Shown piece by piece: positions 1-10,619 of a DNA stretch of 64,000 nt. Every line of letters starts with the position of its first letter. The stretch's first letter is position 1. Both the position numbers and the translations under genes were made by a program. Source of the stretch: Margaritispora aquatica (Eukaryota > Ascomycota > Leotiomycetes > Helotiales > Discinellaceae); assembly GCA_007644065.1 (NCBI GenBank), contig VJWN01000002.1:1141831-1205830 (forward strand), read 5' to 3'. A model generated the notes under the pieces. It was not told the origin of the DNA and did no database searches. It was given only the letters and a program-made list of their open reading frames with translations.

Positions 1-202
1 TGGCATGCTCGAGGAGAGGCGCAAGTGTTGTGAGGAACTTGAGGCAATCGTCCCAGTTGTCGGCTATGGATGAGGCGAAATCTGGTTCCTCCCAAAGATT
101 CATGGTGATGCTAGTAGTTCCATTTTCCACGTTGAAATCTGGGCAATCAGTGAGGAGTCTTAAGACTGCGTTTACAACTCGTGGACGTCTCTCGTCTGTC
201 AT
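1..202 (-). CDS. 5' part of an unrecognised protein, cut by the left edge
   Basis: An open frame runs leftward from an ATG at 202-200 to the window edge without a stop, giving about 67 residues that start MTDERRPRVVNAVLRLL and continue with an acidic, Trp-containing segment ending near TLAPLLEHA. The composition looks like a soluble globular protein. I recognise no family. The sequence 5' of the ATG (203-300) is AT-rich and promoter-like, which fits a first exon, but an upstream exon at 362-565 cannot be excluded. Confidence 0.45.
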   Translation of the reverse strand, partial: MTDERRPRVVNAVLRLLTDCPDFNVENGTTSITMNLWEEPDFASSIADNWDDCLKFLTTLAPLLEHA

Positions 203-927
203 TGTGATGTGTTGATGAGACTAAATCTATCCTATATTATTATTGTTGTTATGAGAAATAGAATGGAGAATAATAGGGAGGAAATAAGTTGAGCTCTGCT
301 AAGTTTTCCTCATTGCTGCCTGCCTACCGTTTTTCCTCACAACGTTGAGGGAGAAAGAGCGCTATGGGCTAAAGTCAAGTGAGGCATCTCGTATGAGGAA
401 AGAAGTGGTGGTGGTCTTAGAGCGTTCAACATCTCTCCCGACCTGTTGACATCCACAACCTAGTAATGCTTCCAAGATGTTGAGGATCTTGTTAGAGAAG
501 AGCGATTGTTGCAGATTTAAATGAAACTGAGCAACAGCTTCGGGGGCCATTCGTTTCTTTAGCATTGTGTCAGGTTGTCTGTATGGATATTGCCGTTATA
601 CGAAGCTGCTTTCACTTAAATAGCTTGAATCAAAGTAAGAAGCACCATTAAAAATCATAATAATAAACAAAACTCATTAATCTATCTCAAATCGAAATTG
701 AAACCTCATCGACGTACACACCACTAAGCGAGCCAAGTCAAGCTACCACACGTGTAGCTAGCGGCGGCACCCAGTGGGGCACAATGAGGGGCAGTCTCGC
801 ATCCAAGCAGGGGTAGGTACAGCAAAGTCCCATAGGTAAAGAACACAATTCAGACCGCTCCAAAACACGATCCTCAACACTTATTCTCACACTCTTTTCT
901 CACTCACCATATACACAAGCAAACACA
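203..927. other. Intergenic region upstream of the phosphomannomutase gene
   Basis: This region probably holds two promoters facing away from each other. A 67-codon minus-strand ORF (565-362, starting MLKKRMAPEAVAQF) is the only candidate coding stretch. It could be an exon of the left-edge gene or chance. Just before the PMM start, 840-927 is a C/A-rich leader typical of fungal 5' UTRs. No other element was recognised. Confidence 0.5.
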
Positions 928-1875
928 ATGGCTTCCGCAGCTTATCCACCGCTCGATCAGCGTCCCATCGCAAACACAATCTGCCTGTTCGATGTCGACG
1001 GAACGCTGTCTCTAGCTCGTCAAGTATGCCCCTCCTCTCCAGCACACAGCTCAGAACAGCACAGCTAACACATCACCCCACCCCCCAGGATGCCACGCCC
1101 TCGATGCTCGCGCTGCTCTCGGCGCTCCGCCAAAAATGCGCCATCGGCTTCGTCGGCGGCTCGGACCTGCTCAAGCAGCAAGAGCAGCTGGGCTCGTCGA
1201 CCCGACCCGTAACGAGCATGTTCGACTTCTGTTTCTCGGAGAACGGGCTCACGGCGTACAAGCTCGGGGAGCCGTTGGCGAGCACGTCGTTCATCTCGTG
1301 GCTCGGCGAGCCTAAGTACAAGAAGCTGGTCAGGTTCATCCTGCACTACATCGCGGACCTGGAGCTGCCGATCATGCGGGGCACGTTCGTCGAGTTCAGA
1401 AATGGCATGATCAATGTGAGTCCGATTGGGAGGAACGCCAGCACCGAAGAGAGGATCGAGTACGAGAAGTTCGACAAGGTGCATAAGATCCGCGAGACAA
1501 TGGTGAGCGTATTGAAGGAGGAGTTTAAGGATTTGGGCCTGACGTACGTTAATAACCCCCTCGCATGCATTTCCTATCTTCCAACATTCATGCACGGCGC
1601 TGACTCCCCTCCCTCCCCACAGGTACTCCATCGGTGGCCAAATCTCCTTCGACGTCTTCCCCGCCGGCTGGGACAAGACATACTGCCTGTCGCACTTAGA
1701 GAAGGAAGCCCAGCTCCCAGGCGGAATCGCATACACCACCATCCACTTCTTCGGCGACAAGACGTACAAGGGCGGCAATGATTACGAGATCTACACCGAT
1801 CCCAGGACGATTGGACATGCGGTCAACAATCCCGACGAGACGGCTGCGGAGATCAAGAAGTTGTTTGATCTGTGA
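928..1875 (+). CDS. SEC53: Phosphomannomutase (three exons)
   Basis: Converts mannose-6-phosphate to mannose-1-phosphate in the cytosol for GDP-mannose synthesis, feeding N-glycosylation, O-mannosylation and GPI anchors. The exons read 928-1023, 1089-1543 and 1623-1875, with introns starting GTATGC and GTACGT and ending CAG; the total is 267 residues, slightly longer than yeast Sec53 (254). The HAD nucleophile motif FDVDGTLS lies at about residues 20-27, followed by [16 protein letters not shown], the cap-domain stretch ending [16 protein letters not shown], and the late block [34 protein letters not shown]. All are diagnostic of eukaryotic PMM. The start is chosen because [13 protein letters not shown] leads directly into the conserved core. 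Both intron joins restore the family sequence without gaps. It ends at LFDL. Confidence 0.95.
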
Positions 1876-2301
1876 GGTGGTTGGGTAGGTAGGGTAGGTA
1901 GGAATTAGATGAGGAGAGCGTTGTGTGAGATACCTTGGTAGCGTGGGGTGGGAAAGGAACATGAGTACACATGGTCAGGCATTTATTTGGACATGAAGAT
2001 ACCTTCACAAGCATTAGAGCGAATTCGTGTCTTTGCACTGGGGTCTAGCACAGTATTTAGATCAGATACGGTCTTCTTTGAAATCTCGCTTATCCGCTTG
2101 CTTTTCAGAGAAGATAGAGAAAGACAAAGAAAAGGGTAAATGCGATCAAAATTAGAAATGATATGGTATCCAATTCCAGGTCGCTTGCTATCTTAACTCC
2201 TCTTTCAAAATGCCGAACGTGCTATCTTCATCTTCCACTCTCGTCAATACTTGAAGCCCAAATATCGTCTCCCGCAAAACCCTCAGACTTTACATCTCCA
2301 C
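1876..2301. other. Convergent intergenic region between PMM and the PhoD gene
   Basis: Shared 3' flank of two convergent genes. It holds a short GTAGG-type repeat (about 1885-1902) and AT-rich sequence that probably serves both polyadenylation regions. No gene seen. Confidence 0.6.
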
Positions 2302-5300
2302 CTACCGCCCAAATTCCAAAGTAGGAATAATAACTGGCCCATACTTCGTCGGCGGATTGAACCCGCCATCACCCTGCACCACAAAATCAACCGCAAGACT
2401 CAGCTTCCCCAACCCATTCTGGGGCATATAGCCACCCGCCGTTCCAGGAACGGCCTCAGGATCAAACGCCACGAATGCAACATAGTTCCTCCGTCCCATC
2501 AGCTTCTTCATTTCCCTGGGCCCGCCGTTCGTGTCCGTCTGGAAGATCTCCATCATGTCCTCCTTGGTGTCCGAAACGGCGTTGGTGGATTTCGTACCGT
2601 TGTTGGGGATGTAGAGGGGTTTGTTGGAGTTGTTGTGTAGCATCTTGAGAACATAGGATGGTGGGGGTGCAGCGACAATGGAGGAGGAAATTATTTGGTA
2701 CATTGTTTTGTGGTCAGATGGGTGAGAGGGGTCGTGCAGGAGACCGGCGCCGGAGCAGTTCACGTCTGTGGTAGGTGTTAGCTTGGTTCGGGGGATAAAG
2801 GGGAAAAGAGTGACTTGCCGCCGGAGAGGAACGTCATGCGTATTCCTTTCTGATGTGCTATTCCTTGGAGTGTCCGGATAAGATAGGTACGCTCTAGATC
2901 CTTGGATTCATGCGTCCACATATCCCTTAGTTCATCCGCGATGTCGATATCACCAAATGTATTTAATACACCGCCCATCAAACCCGATTTTCCTACCGCC
3001 TTCTTAACCTGCGAAAAGCCAGACTGCACCGCCTCTCTTCCACCAACGACACCAGCTACCGAACTGGTGACTTTGCCGAGTAAGTTGTATGTTCCCGTGA
3101 CGGCCTTCTTGCCTGTCGCTAGCGTAGCCGATATGCTCTCCACGGTTTCCAGACGTGGATACACGATCGGTACGGAAATCATCCAGATACAATGCTGCAC
3201 ACTCGGCGGTAGCGTTGCGACCTTAGGGAAGATACCCTGGTAAGTTGGACCTGCAAGGACTTGTCGTTGCGTACGTTCAGAGCGGCAGTCTGGTCCAACG
3301 ACTACGACAGCAGGCCCGAGATACTTGACGAAGTGCCAGCCAGTGCCGGTGATGGTGAAAAGGTCTGTGTCTGTACTTACGTTGCGGAGGATCTCGAGAG
3401 TTGTGTGATGTTGGAACAGAAGATACATTTCTATACCGATGCGACCAATGTTTTTGAACATGTTAGAGGATTGCATGTACTCTGGGTACGAGCCAAAACC
3501 ATCAAATCTTTGGAAATTAGCGAGATTCAGATGAGGGTATATGTTAAGCTTACATGTCATGATCATCGATCTGGAGGATGTGAGGAATTTGGGCGAATGC
3601 TTCTCGTAGGTAGGGCTGATCGAAATGACTGCTGTAGTAGTGAAAATACGCGTGAGAAACATCTTCTTCGTGCCTTGCTGTCCATGCGGCACTTTTTCGA
3701 TTATCTTTCCCACTCATTGCAAGCCACTGTTTGAGCAATGGAATCTCCTTCCATAACCTGTCACCATAGATTTGATCACCCAAGCCAAGTTGCACATGAA
3801 ATCCACCACACTCAACGTTCTTCTGAAGGATATCTTTCCACATGAATCCGATTCCCCCAAGCCTCGATCGCTCGGCTGCATTAGTGTTCATGGCGAAATC
3901 ATTACCGGAATGTGCAATAAACCTCCAATTTGTCTCCTGTCTTCCAGCCACAAGAAACTCGTACCGAGTACAACCCAGATGCGAAGTGATCGCGTAGGTC
4001 CACTTATCGCCAGGTCCATCAGCCATCTGCAAGTCAACATCATACCGGTAGAATAGCCATCGCTGATGTGTGAATATCGGATTTGGTTTTAATTGACGTG
4101 GATTTGGTGATAGGTCGGTACTCTTGTGAATGTGAATAGTCGGTGGTTGGGGTGCATCAGTTACAAGCATAATCGTACCAAGCCACATCCCCCTTTCCAT
4201 GTCCATATTAACATATCTAAGATATGGTCCAAAGTAGACGCCATTGGTGGGCGCCACTTTATACATATCAACTCCAGCACTTGGAGGCGGGCCCGAGAAA
4301 CCAGCAGTGGTTGGTGTTTGAGATGTCATACTCATGATACTTTCGGCATATCCAGGAGTGTGAGGAGCAAATCCAGGAGATCCAAGCGGATTCTTTCCGA
4401 ATGCACTCAATCCAGGAGAAGCGAGAGGATTGCCATACGTTGACATAACAGGGGAGAGAGGGGTTGGGTCATGATTCAGGGGTGTAGGACCTTTAGGAAA
4501 TTCCCATTGTGTAGCCTGGGTTGGTAGATGAATGTAATAATACTGGCCGGAGTTTTGGTCAAGATGAGCAATCCAGCCCTCTGGCAAGGGAGGTGGTGAG
4601 CTAGGTCCAGCACCTTGGAATGGAGAGGAATTTGCAAATTGCTGCACAGGAGCAGCCTGAGCCACTGGCTGAACAGGTTGAGCCGGCTCCTCTCTAGGAT
4701 CATTGGCAAACGCGGGATGGCCCGGATGCTGTAATGCTGGCGATGTGATGGGCTGAGCGATATCAGGCCTTGGAGCAGTATTAATTGCAGCTGGCGTTGC
4801 TGTTGCTCGCTTCTCAGCCGGGTAACCTTGCGTTCTGTTATTCGAACCTCCGGGTGTCACACTTGAATACGCAGGCGGAGGAGACGGTGACATTTGCATC
4901 CGCTGGAAGTCCTGTTCCAGAGGATTTGGCTGCGTACCCGCAGACCCTTGCCTTCCATGCTGTTGCGTTGGTGGGGATGCCGAACCTGTGACTTGATTTG
5001 GCCCTTGATACACAGTAGGAGGGCCGTGGGGCTGATTGTCTGGCGATTCTGTAGGAGTCCACGGTCTAGGGATACTCTGATGCTGTATTGGAATACCGGG
5101 CGACATGGGCATTTGAGGCACCGGTGGTGGTCCATATTGATTAGTCCGTTGTGCAGCAGCAGCATTTTGCGCTTGAAGGCTACTTAGGGTGGCTGTTCCG
5201 GAAATACCTGATGCTGCATAACGAGCTTCAATCCCACCACCAAGTTGCTCACCAGGGCCAACTATAGGAGTCTCTGGAGGAGGAGGCGAGCCTCTTGATG

Positions 5301-6073
5301 CCCTTGTCGTTGAGGTTGATGCGGTCGAAGCGAATCTATTCATGGCAGAACCCGTTTCCAGGTCAGGAGTCTGAGGAATTGGGGGTGGGTAGTACTGCTG
5401 GCGAACTTCTGGATAGGAGTTCATACTTGGCTGAGATGGTCGCCTTGCGCTGGCTGCAGCAACTTGTGGCTTCGGTTCCCTTCTAGGGGCTTTCGCAAAC
5501 AGGCCCTCGTCTGGGTTTGGTGACTCTGGCAGAGGTTTTGGAGCAGTTCCCCTTCTCTCTGCCAGTCCAGGAGCTCTCTTGTCTAACGGACTCTGGTTTA
5601 ACCGTGGGGAGGTATCATTGGTCCCCTTTCTACTCGGAGCTGGTCGACCTTGATCTGTGTTGATCCCCGCAGAACCTGTCCGGCCTGGAGGGGCCTTGCC
5701 GTCGTCTGGGTATGGGGCCCTTTGTGGTGGACGAGAAAAGCCGTAGTCGTCTTCGTCGTCACTTGGGTATGGAAGAGGAGCTGCCGAGCTGCTTGCGCCG
5801 GGAGGCAGGGGAAATGAATGTTTGCTGCTTGATGGTGGAGGATAGTTGAAACGAGATGAGGCTGCAGATTCGGAACGAGGATCAGGACTTGATGGTTTGT
5901 GTATTCTCTAAGTGTAAGTTAGTTCTGCAAAGCAATGTGGACATTCAGGAGGCCAAGGTTCTACATACCAGTGGCTCGACAGTAACTGTAGGAGAGTCCC
6001 CTCCATTTTGAATAGAGGGTCTTTGGAAGAAGAGCTCTTCATCAGGCTTTCCTGTTCTTTGTTGTCCGGCCAT
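2302..6073 (-). CDS. WW-domain plus PhoD-like metallophosphatase (four exons)
   Basis: The reconstructed exons, in transcript order, are 6073-5969, 5907-3554, 3507-2819 and 2765-2302, giving about 1,203 residues. Residues 1 to about 470 are Pro/Ser/Gln-rich and disordered. A WW domain (PPLPEGWIAHLD, then YYYIHLPTQATQWEFP) lies at about 472-510. The phosphatase core follows, with LGLGDQIYGDRLW near 744 and QIDDHDIFDGFGSYP near 815, which are the metal-binding blocks of the PhoD superfamily. The third intron has GC-AG ends (GCAAGT donor); splicing restores FLSGDVNCSGAGLLHDP. The GDVH of bacterial PhoD reads GDVN here. There is no signal peptide or membrane span, so it is probably intracellular. 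PhoD relatives hydrolyse phosphodiesters or monoesters; the substrate cannot be told. The WW domain probably recruits proline-rich partners. Start MAGQQRTGKPDEELFF. Confidence 0.88.
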
Positions 6074-7020
6074 GATCGACCCAATAGCAAAGGTACGTAT
6101 TCGAGATGCAGGTAGTGTTTATTTATAGGAGTATGATGTCGAGGAACGGATAATGTTTTTGAGGCACAGAATTTCGATGCGATATGCGCTGCGGGAGCGG
6201 AAAGGCGGGGTTAAAGCTGAGGTGACCTCTATGCGACCGTGATGGAGTAGTGTTCAGCAAGAGGAACGATGCTCAAATGCAGACAGCTCAGAGGTGGCGA
6301 GGAGCAACAAGATCTAGAAAACGAAACATGAGAAGTTGACCAAGTATCTCTGGATACCTGCTTGGGCTTAACCTGACGAAGTACTTTGAGTGGATGAAAG
6401 CAGAGCCATATCGACTGGGCGGGTGAAGTTCCGTTGATTGGATTGGCGGGGCATGTCGTCGCAAACCCCCCCTGGCCGGCGCCTAGGTTCTCTCTCAAGG
6501 ACTGATTGATAGCCTACCCCCTAGCATTTCTCTGCCTTTCGTACCCAAATGGAAGATCCAAGAACATTTGCAAGCGCTTTCGAGCAAAAGACGGGGACGG
6601 AACTTTGTGTGACGCATTACCGCTTGGGTGAAAGGGGTCCATGAGTTTTTTGGATGATGAAAGGCATTGCTCAGAGGAATTGATGATGGTCAATCAGAAA
6701 TAGCGACATGATGATTTCGAATAAGTAATTCGGAGCTGTAGAGGAGAAACGCATCAACGCATTAGATCCATCGACAAATGCACGCTCTGACGACGATGAC
6801 GACTTGGGAATTGGGAGGATGTTGAACAGTGCATTGTGCATCGTGAATGAGCACCCAAGCTGGACACTGCACACTGCAGACGAAACATTGTCTACTGGCT
6901 ACTGGATACTCCCGCAAATGGCGTCTCAATTCGCCCCCAAAACACGGCCATCCTCAATAAGTGGTGCAGAAATGGTACAGGGATTGGTGTGGTGGGTAGC
7001 GAAGCGACAGATCGTGACAA

Positions 7021-7053
7021 TGAAGATGAAGATGAAGATGAAGATGAAGATGA
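7021..7053. repeat. GATGAA hexanucleotide microsatellite
   Basis: About 5.5 perfect copies of a GATGAA unit in the PhoD-CDC6 intergenic region. Opposite-strand ORFs crossing it show only the KMKMKM or IFIFIF shadow. Confidence 0.9.
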
Positions 7054-7467
7054 CCTGGGTGGGAGTGGGAATGGAGGGGAGGGTGCATGGACGAAAATAA
7101 ACTAGAAGAAAGTCAAAGCCAAATTGAAGGAAGCAAGGAAGCAAGCAAGCACTTGCTTAAAGAATAGAATATCCAGATATCTTTTGGGCCATGAATGACA
7201 TTAATAGAACAGACTAGAAGAGAGATTATGGATTATAAATTAGAACTTTTAACTTTGCTAACTTATATAACTTACAGCTGAAAATAGTCAAAAACAATTC
7301 CAAGTACCTATGAATTCATCTGATGTTCCTATTATTTATTATTTTGGAATGACACTTCACCTCTGGTACAACGAGTACAATGATCACGTGTGTTGTGTCC
7401 AGACAACCGGACGGGAATTTCGGTAGAATACCTTACCGCACTGTACTGTAAGGGGACCTTATCGACT

Positions 7468-7598
7468 CGCGTTCACGAGACACGATTACGGTTGGCGGTG
7501 GGTGGTGGGTGGTGGTTTCGCGGTCGCGTCTTAAATTGAATTTTACGCGTTCCAGGGGGTTCGAGAGTCCGAGAGAGTTGAGAGTCGCGCTTTCGCGT
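7468..7598 (+). promoter_or_regulatory. MCB/SCB-like cluster upstream of CDC6
   Basis: Seen directly: a perfect MluI box ACGCGT at 7545-7550; further CGCGT cores at 7468-7472, 7525-7529 and 7594-7598; and two TTTCGCG sequences (reverse complement of CGCGAAA) at 7516-7522 and 7591-7597, all within 315 bp of the CDC6 ATG. In yeasts, MBF (Mbp1-Swi6) binds ACGCGT and SBF (Swi4-Swi6) binds CRCGAAA to drive G1/S transcription, and CDC6 is such a target. That the fungus uses these copies is inference. Confidence 0.55.
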
Positions 7599-7781
7599 AG
7601 AGTGGTTCGAGCTTCTCGACTCCAACGTCTTTCCTTCCTTTATTGTGAACTCCCATTCTCACCCTCTACATTTATCTCCCTTGTCCCTTCCAAAGTCTTC
7701 ACATCACAATTCTTTTCAAAAACAGCAATCACGACCATCTACATTCTGCATCCTGCATCCTGCCTTCTGCCTTCTGCAGCC

Positions 7782-9701
7782 ATGCCTTCCTCCACATCCA
7801 CATCTACAGTCTTAGGAAAGAGAACAAGAAGTTCTGCAGCAAGTCCGATCTCCGACTCGATACCAACTTCCTCTTCCTCCAAAAGATTTCGCGTTGAGAT
7901 CCCAATCCTCAGCGATAATAACGAGAACGAGAATCCTTTCATAACACGCAAGAGTCGCAATGGCGCCAAAGATGTCGATTTCATGGAGGTTGACGCCAAG
8001 TCAGACACAATTATTCCACGAACAACTCCAGCAAAGCATGGTGCACCGGAAGCACGAATCCCACTGTCGCCGACAAAGTCCAAACTTGCTGTCAGTGCGA
8101 CAGAAAACTTGCAGAGAGTACAGAGCTTCACACCGCAGACCCCGAGGCATCGCGATGCATTCGCAAAACCTGCCACTCCCCGTCATCGAGTCCTGCTTGC
8201 GGGGAAACCACTGACGCCTCGAACACCACGGACCCCTTTGACTCCAGGAGGATCGTTGAGCACAGTCTACAGTAGAGCCCGACAATTATTCACACGGAGT
8301 TCAGAGCCTGGGCGTCTGATTGGTAGAGAGGCGGAGAGGGAAGAGTTGTCAGCTTTCGTCCAAGGATGCATCGATAAGACTGCCGGGGGATGCACATATG
8401 TGAGCGGACCTCCAGGGACTGGAAAAAGTGCCATGGTTGGCGAAGTCACAGGAACCTTCGAAACATCAGATTCTTTGAAGAAGGCGTACATCAATTGTAT
8501 GAGTATCAAATCTTCAAAAGATCTGTACGGTAATCTCCTGGAGAATTTGTGTGGTGATGTGGAGATACTTGAGGGAGATGAAGTCAAGACTCTTCAGGGA
8601 ATGTTCATCTCGCGCAAAAAGTCCAAAAATGTCTACATTGTTACATTGGACGAAATCGACCACGTCTTGACTTTGGATCTGGAGATATTGTACAAACTTT
8701 TTGAATGGTCTTTGCAAAAGTCTTCGCGCTTGATCCTGGTTGGAATCGCCAATGCTCTGGATCTCACAGATCGCTTCCTCCCACGACTCAAGGCACGAAA
8801 CTTGAAACCTGAACTTCTACCATTTCTCCCATATACGGCCGCCCAGATCAAAGCAGTCATTTTGACTAAGCTGAAGTCTTTGGTTCCCGCGGACAGTGCA
8901 ACTCCGGATTTCGTCCCATTCCTTCATCCAGCAGCCATCGAGTTGTGCTCCAGAAAGGTATCTAGTCAGACTGGGGATTTACGAAAAGCATTCGATATCT
9001 GTAGACGAGTAATTGATGTGATTGAAGCTGAAACGAAGCAAAAGCACGAGGATGCATTAAAGGAGCAGAGTCTGCTAGAATCTCCCTCCAAAAGAGCACT
9101 TGCTGACAACGACAACCTGGCATCTCCTTCGGTTCGCCCAACGAAAACATTAGCTCAATCACTCGGAGCGCTTACGGTTGAGAATGCACCTCGAGCTTTG
9201 ATCTCCCATCTAAACAAAGTTACATCAGCAGCCTTCAATAATGGTGCGAACCAACGTCTGAAGTCTCTCAACCTCCAACAGAAAGCCGCTCTCTGTGCAC
9301 TCTTGGCACTTGAGAAGCGCAAGCGAGAAGTAGCAGCCAACGTCCTCACCACACCTTCCAAGACCCGTGTCGCGGCCCCGACTATCAAGGCTCTCTATGA
9401 TGTTTACTGCATGCTTTGCACACGCGACTCAATTCTTCATCCTCTTACCAGCACGGAATTCAGAGATGTGATTGGAAGTCTCGAGACACTCTCGCTTGTC
9501 AGCGCTGTAGATGGCAAGAACGGCTCGTTTGTGGGACTCAGCACACCAAGTAAGCGAGCGAGAAAGTTTGGCGGTGGCATTGGCATCGGTGATGAAAAGA
9601 GGGTCGGAAGCTGTGTGGGCGAGAAAGAGGTTGCAGCCGCTGTTGAGGGATTAGGTGCAGGAATTCTGAAGAATATCTTGAATGGTGAAGGATTGGAGTA
9701 G
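7782..9701 (+). CDS. CDC6: DNA replication licensing factor Cdc6 (AAA+ ATPase)
   Basis: A single exon of 639 residues. Cdc6 joins ORC at origins and loads the MCM2-7 helicase in G1. The basic N-terminus (LGKRTRSS near residue 10) carries many proline-directed Ser/Thr sites (TPQTPRH, TPRTPRTPLTP at about 112-155), as expected of a CDK-controlled initiator. Walker A GPPGTGKSAM lies at about 209-218 and Walker B TLDEIDHV at about 288-295. The sensor and lid region follows (LVGIANALDLTDRFLPRL, then QTGDLRKAFDICRR), then a C-terminal winged helix (TIKALYDVYCMLC, TSTEFRDVIGSLE) at about 530-610. The ATG at 7782 is preferred over in-frame upstream non-ATG codons because of its CAGCC context and because the conserved-type sequence starts there. 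ORC1 is unlikely because there is no BAH domain. The upstream ACGCG cluster suits G1/S expression. Confidence 0.92.
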   Translation: MPSSTSTSTVLGKRTRSSAASPISDSIPTSSSSKRFRVEIPILSDNNENENPFITRKSRNGAKDVDFMEVDAKSDTIIPRTTPAKHGAPEARIPLSPTKSKLAVSATENLQRVQSFTPQTPRHRDAFAKPATPRHRVLLAGKPLTPRTPRTPLTPGGSLSTVYSRARQLFTRSSEPGRLIGREAEREELSAFVQGCIDKTAGGCTYVSGPPGTGKSAMVGEVTGTFETSDSLKKAYINCMSIKSSKDLYGNLLENLCGDVEILEGDEVKTLQGMFISRKKSKNVYIVTLDEIDHVLTLDLEILYKLFEWSLQKSSRLILVGIANALDLTDRFLPRLKARNLKPELLPFLPYTAAQIKAVILTKLKSLVPADSATPDFVPFLHPAAIELCSRKVSSQTGDLRKAFDICRRVIDVIEAETKQKHEDALKEQSLLESPSKRALADNDNLASPSVRPTKTLAQSLGALTVENAPRALISHLNKVTSAAFNNGANQRLKSLNLQQKAALCALLALEKRKREVAANVLTTPSKTRVAAPTIKALYDVYCMLCTRDSILHPLTSTEFRDVIGSLETLSLVSAVDGKNGSFVGLSTPSKRARKFGGGIGIGDEKRVGSCVGEKEVAAAVEGLGAGILKNILNGEGLE

Positions 9702-10320
9702 TGCGTTTAGATGATGATAATTATGTGTGTGGTGATTACTTGCATAGCGAAGCGGCATGGCGAGCGTTTGAGTGTTTTCTACACGTGTAGGATAGATACC
9801 TGATACTTTGTAGGTGTTTGTTGAGTTTTATGGGGCATGTGATTGGCATAAATGGGATGAGCATGAGGATGAGGATGAGTAGGATTACGAAAGTGAAGAG
9901 ATGAACATGTGTTGGATTCACGAAGGTCTGGAGTGAACGACGTCGGTCAAGAATGACGAGATGAGGATGTATTAGGTTGAGTGAGGCAATGATTGAATAG
10001 AATTGAATCAAAAATCATTCTCACAATGTTGATATTCCTTATGAAGGCGTTGTACTATGGGACATATCGTGAAGTGAAGTGAGATGAGATCAACCAAGCA
10101 GTGTTATTTATATTACTATTCCCTATACTAACACCCTCCTCTCTCTCTCTCTCCCACCTCTGTGGGATTACGTTACTGCTAAGCTTATTTCTAGCTAACT
10201 ACTACCTACTACTTGCTATACCTACGGCGGCTTAGGAACCCAAGGTGGTAAGGTAGATAGGTAAGGTAATTATCTATACGTCACATCAATTGGGTCTCTT
10301 TGCCTTCCTAAGGTCCCTCC

Positions 10321-10416
10321 CTACCTACCTACATACCTACATACCTACATACCTACATACCTACATACCTACATACCTACATACCTACATACCTACATAC
10401 CTACATACCTACATAC
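10321..10416. repeat. ACCTACAT octanucleotide microsatellite
   Basis: About 11 tandem, nearly perfect copies of ACCTACAT, flanked by plain CCTA units (the tract opens CTACCTACCT). It gives an artefactual TYLHTYIP peptide repeat in one frame. Length variation between strains is likely. Confidence 0.92.
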
Positions 10417-10583
10417 ATTACCTGTTTATGTGTGTCAGGTTGGGTTTCTTGCGTATGTGCGTGGGTAGGTAGGTAGGTATGTGTTCGATTAGTTCGACTT
10501 ATGAATAAGGTAAGGTGAGTGGTGTAGGTATGGTATATGGTGAGAAAATGGACGAGAGAAAAAGTATAGGATTTTTTAATCTC

Positions 10584-10619
10584 GACTCCAACTCCAACTC
10601 CAACTCCAACTCCAACTCA
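10584..10619. repeat. AACTCC hexanucleotide repeat
   Basis: About six copies of AACTCC in non-coding DNA. Translation gives only alternating NS or EL shadow peptides. Confidence 0.85.

Larger units (their letters stand above)
6074..7781. other. Divergent promoter region between the PhoD gene and CDC6
   Basis: A 1.7-kb region shared by two diverging genes. It contains a GATGAA microsatellite and, near CDC6, a G1/S-type element cluster. ORFs up to 98 codons here have repeat-driven or unremarkable composition and are not called. A pyrimidine-rich 5' leader precedes CDC6 (about 7620-7781). Confidence 0.6.

Noticed and set aside
1065..1778. 237-codon minus-strand ORF over phosphomannomutase
   Set aside because: It lies entirely opposite conserved PMM exons and has shadow composition.
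7552..7580. tRNA-like GGTTCGAGAGTCC
   Set aside because: The loop is two bases too long and no cloverleaf can be built; it lies in the CDC6 5' region.
10290..10472. 60-codon ORF with PTYLHTYI repeats
   Set aside because: Pure translation of the ACCTACAT microsatellite.
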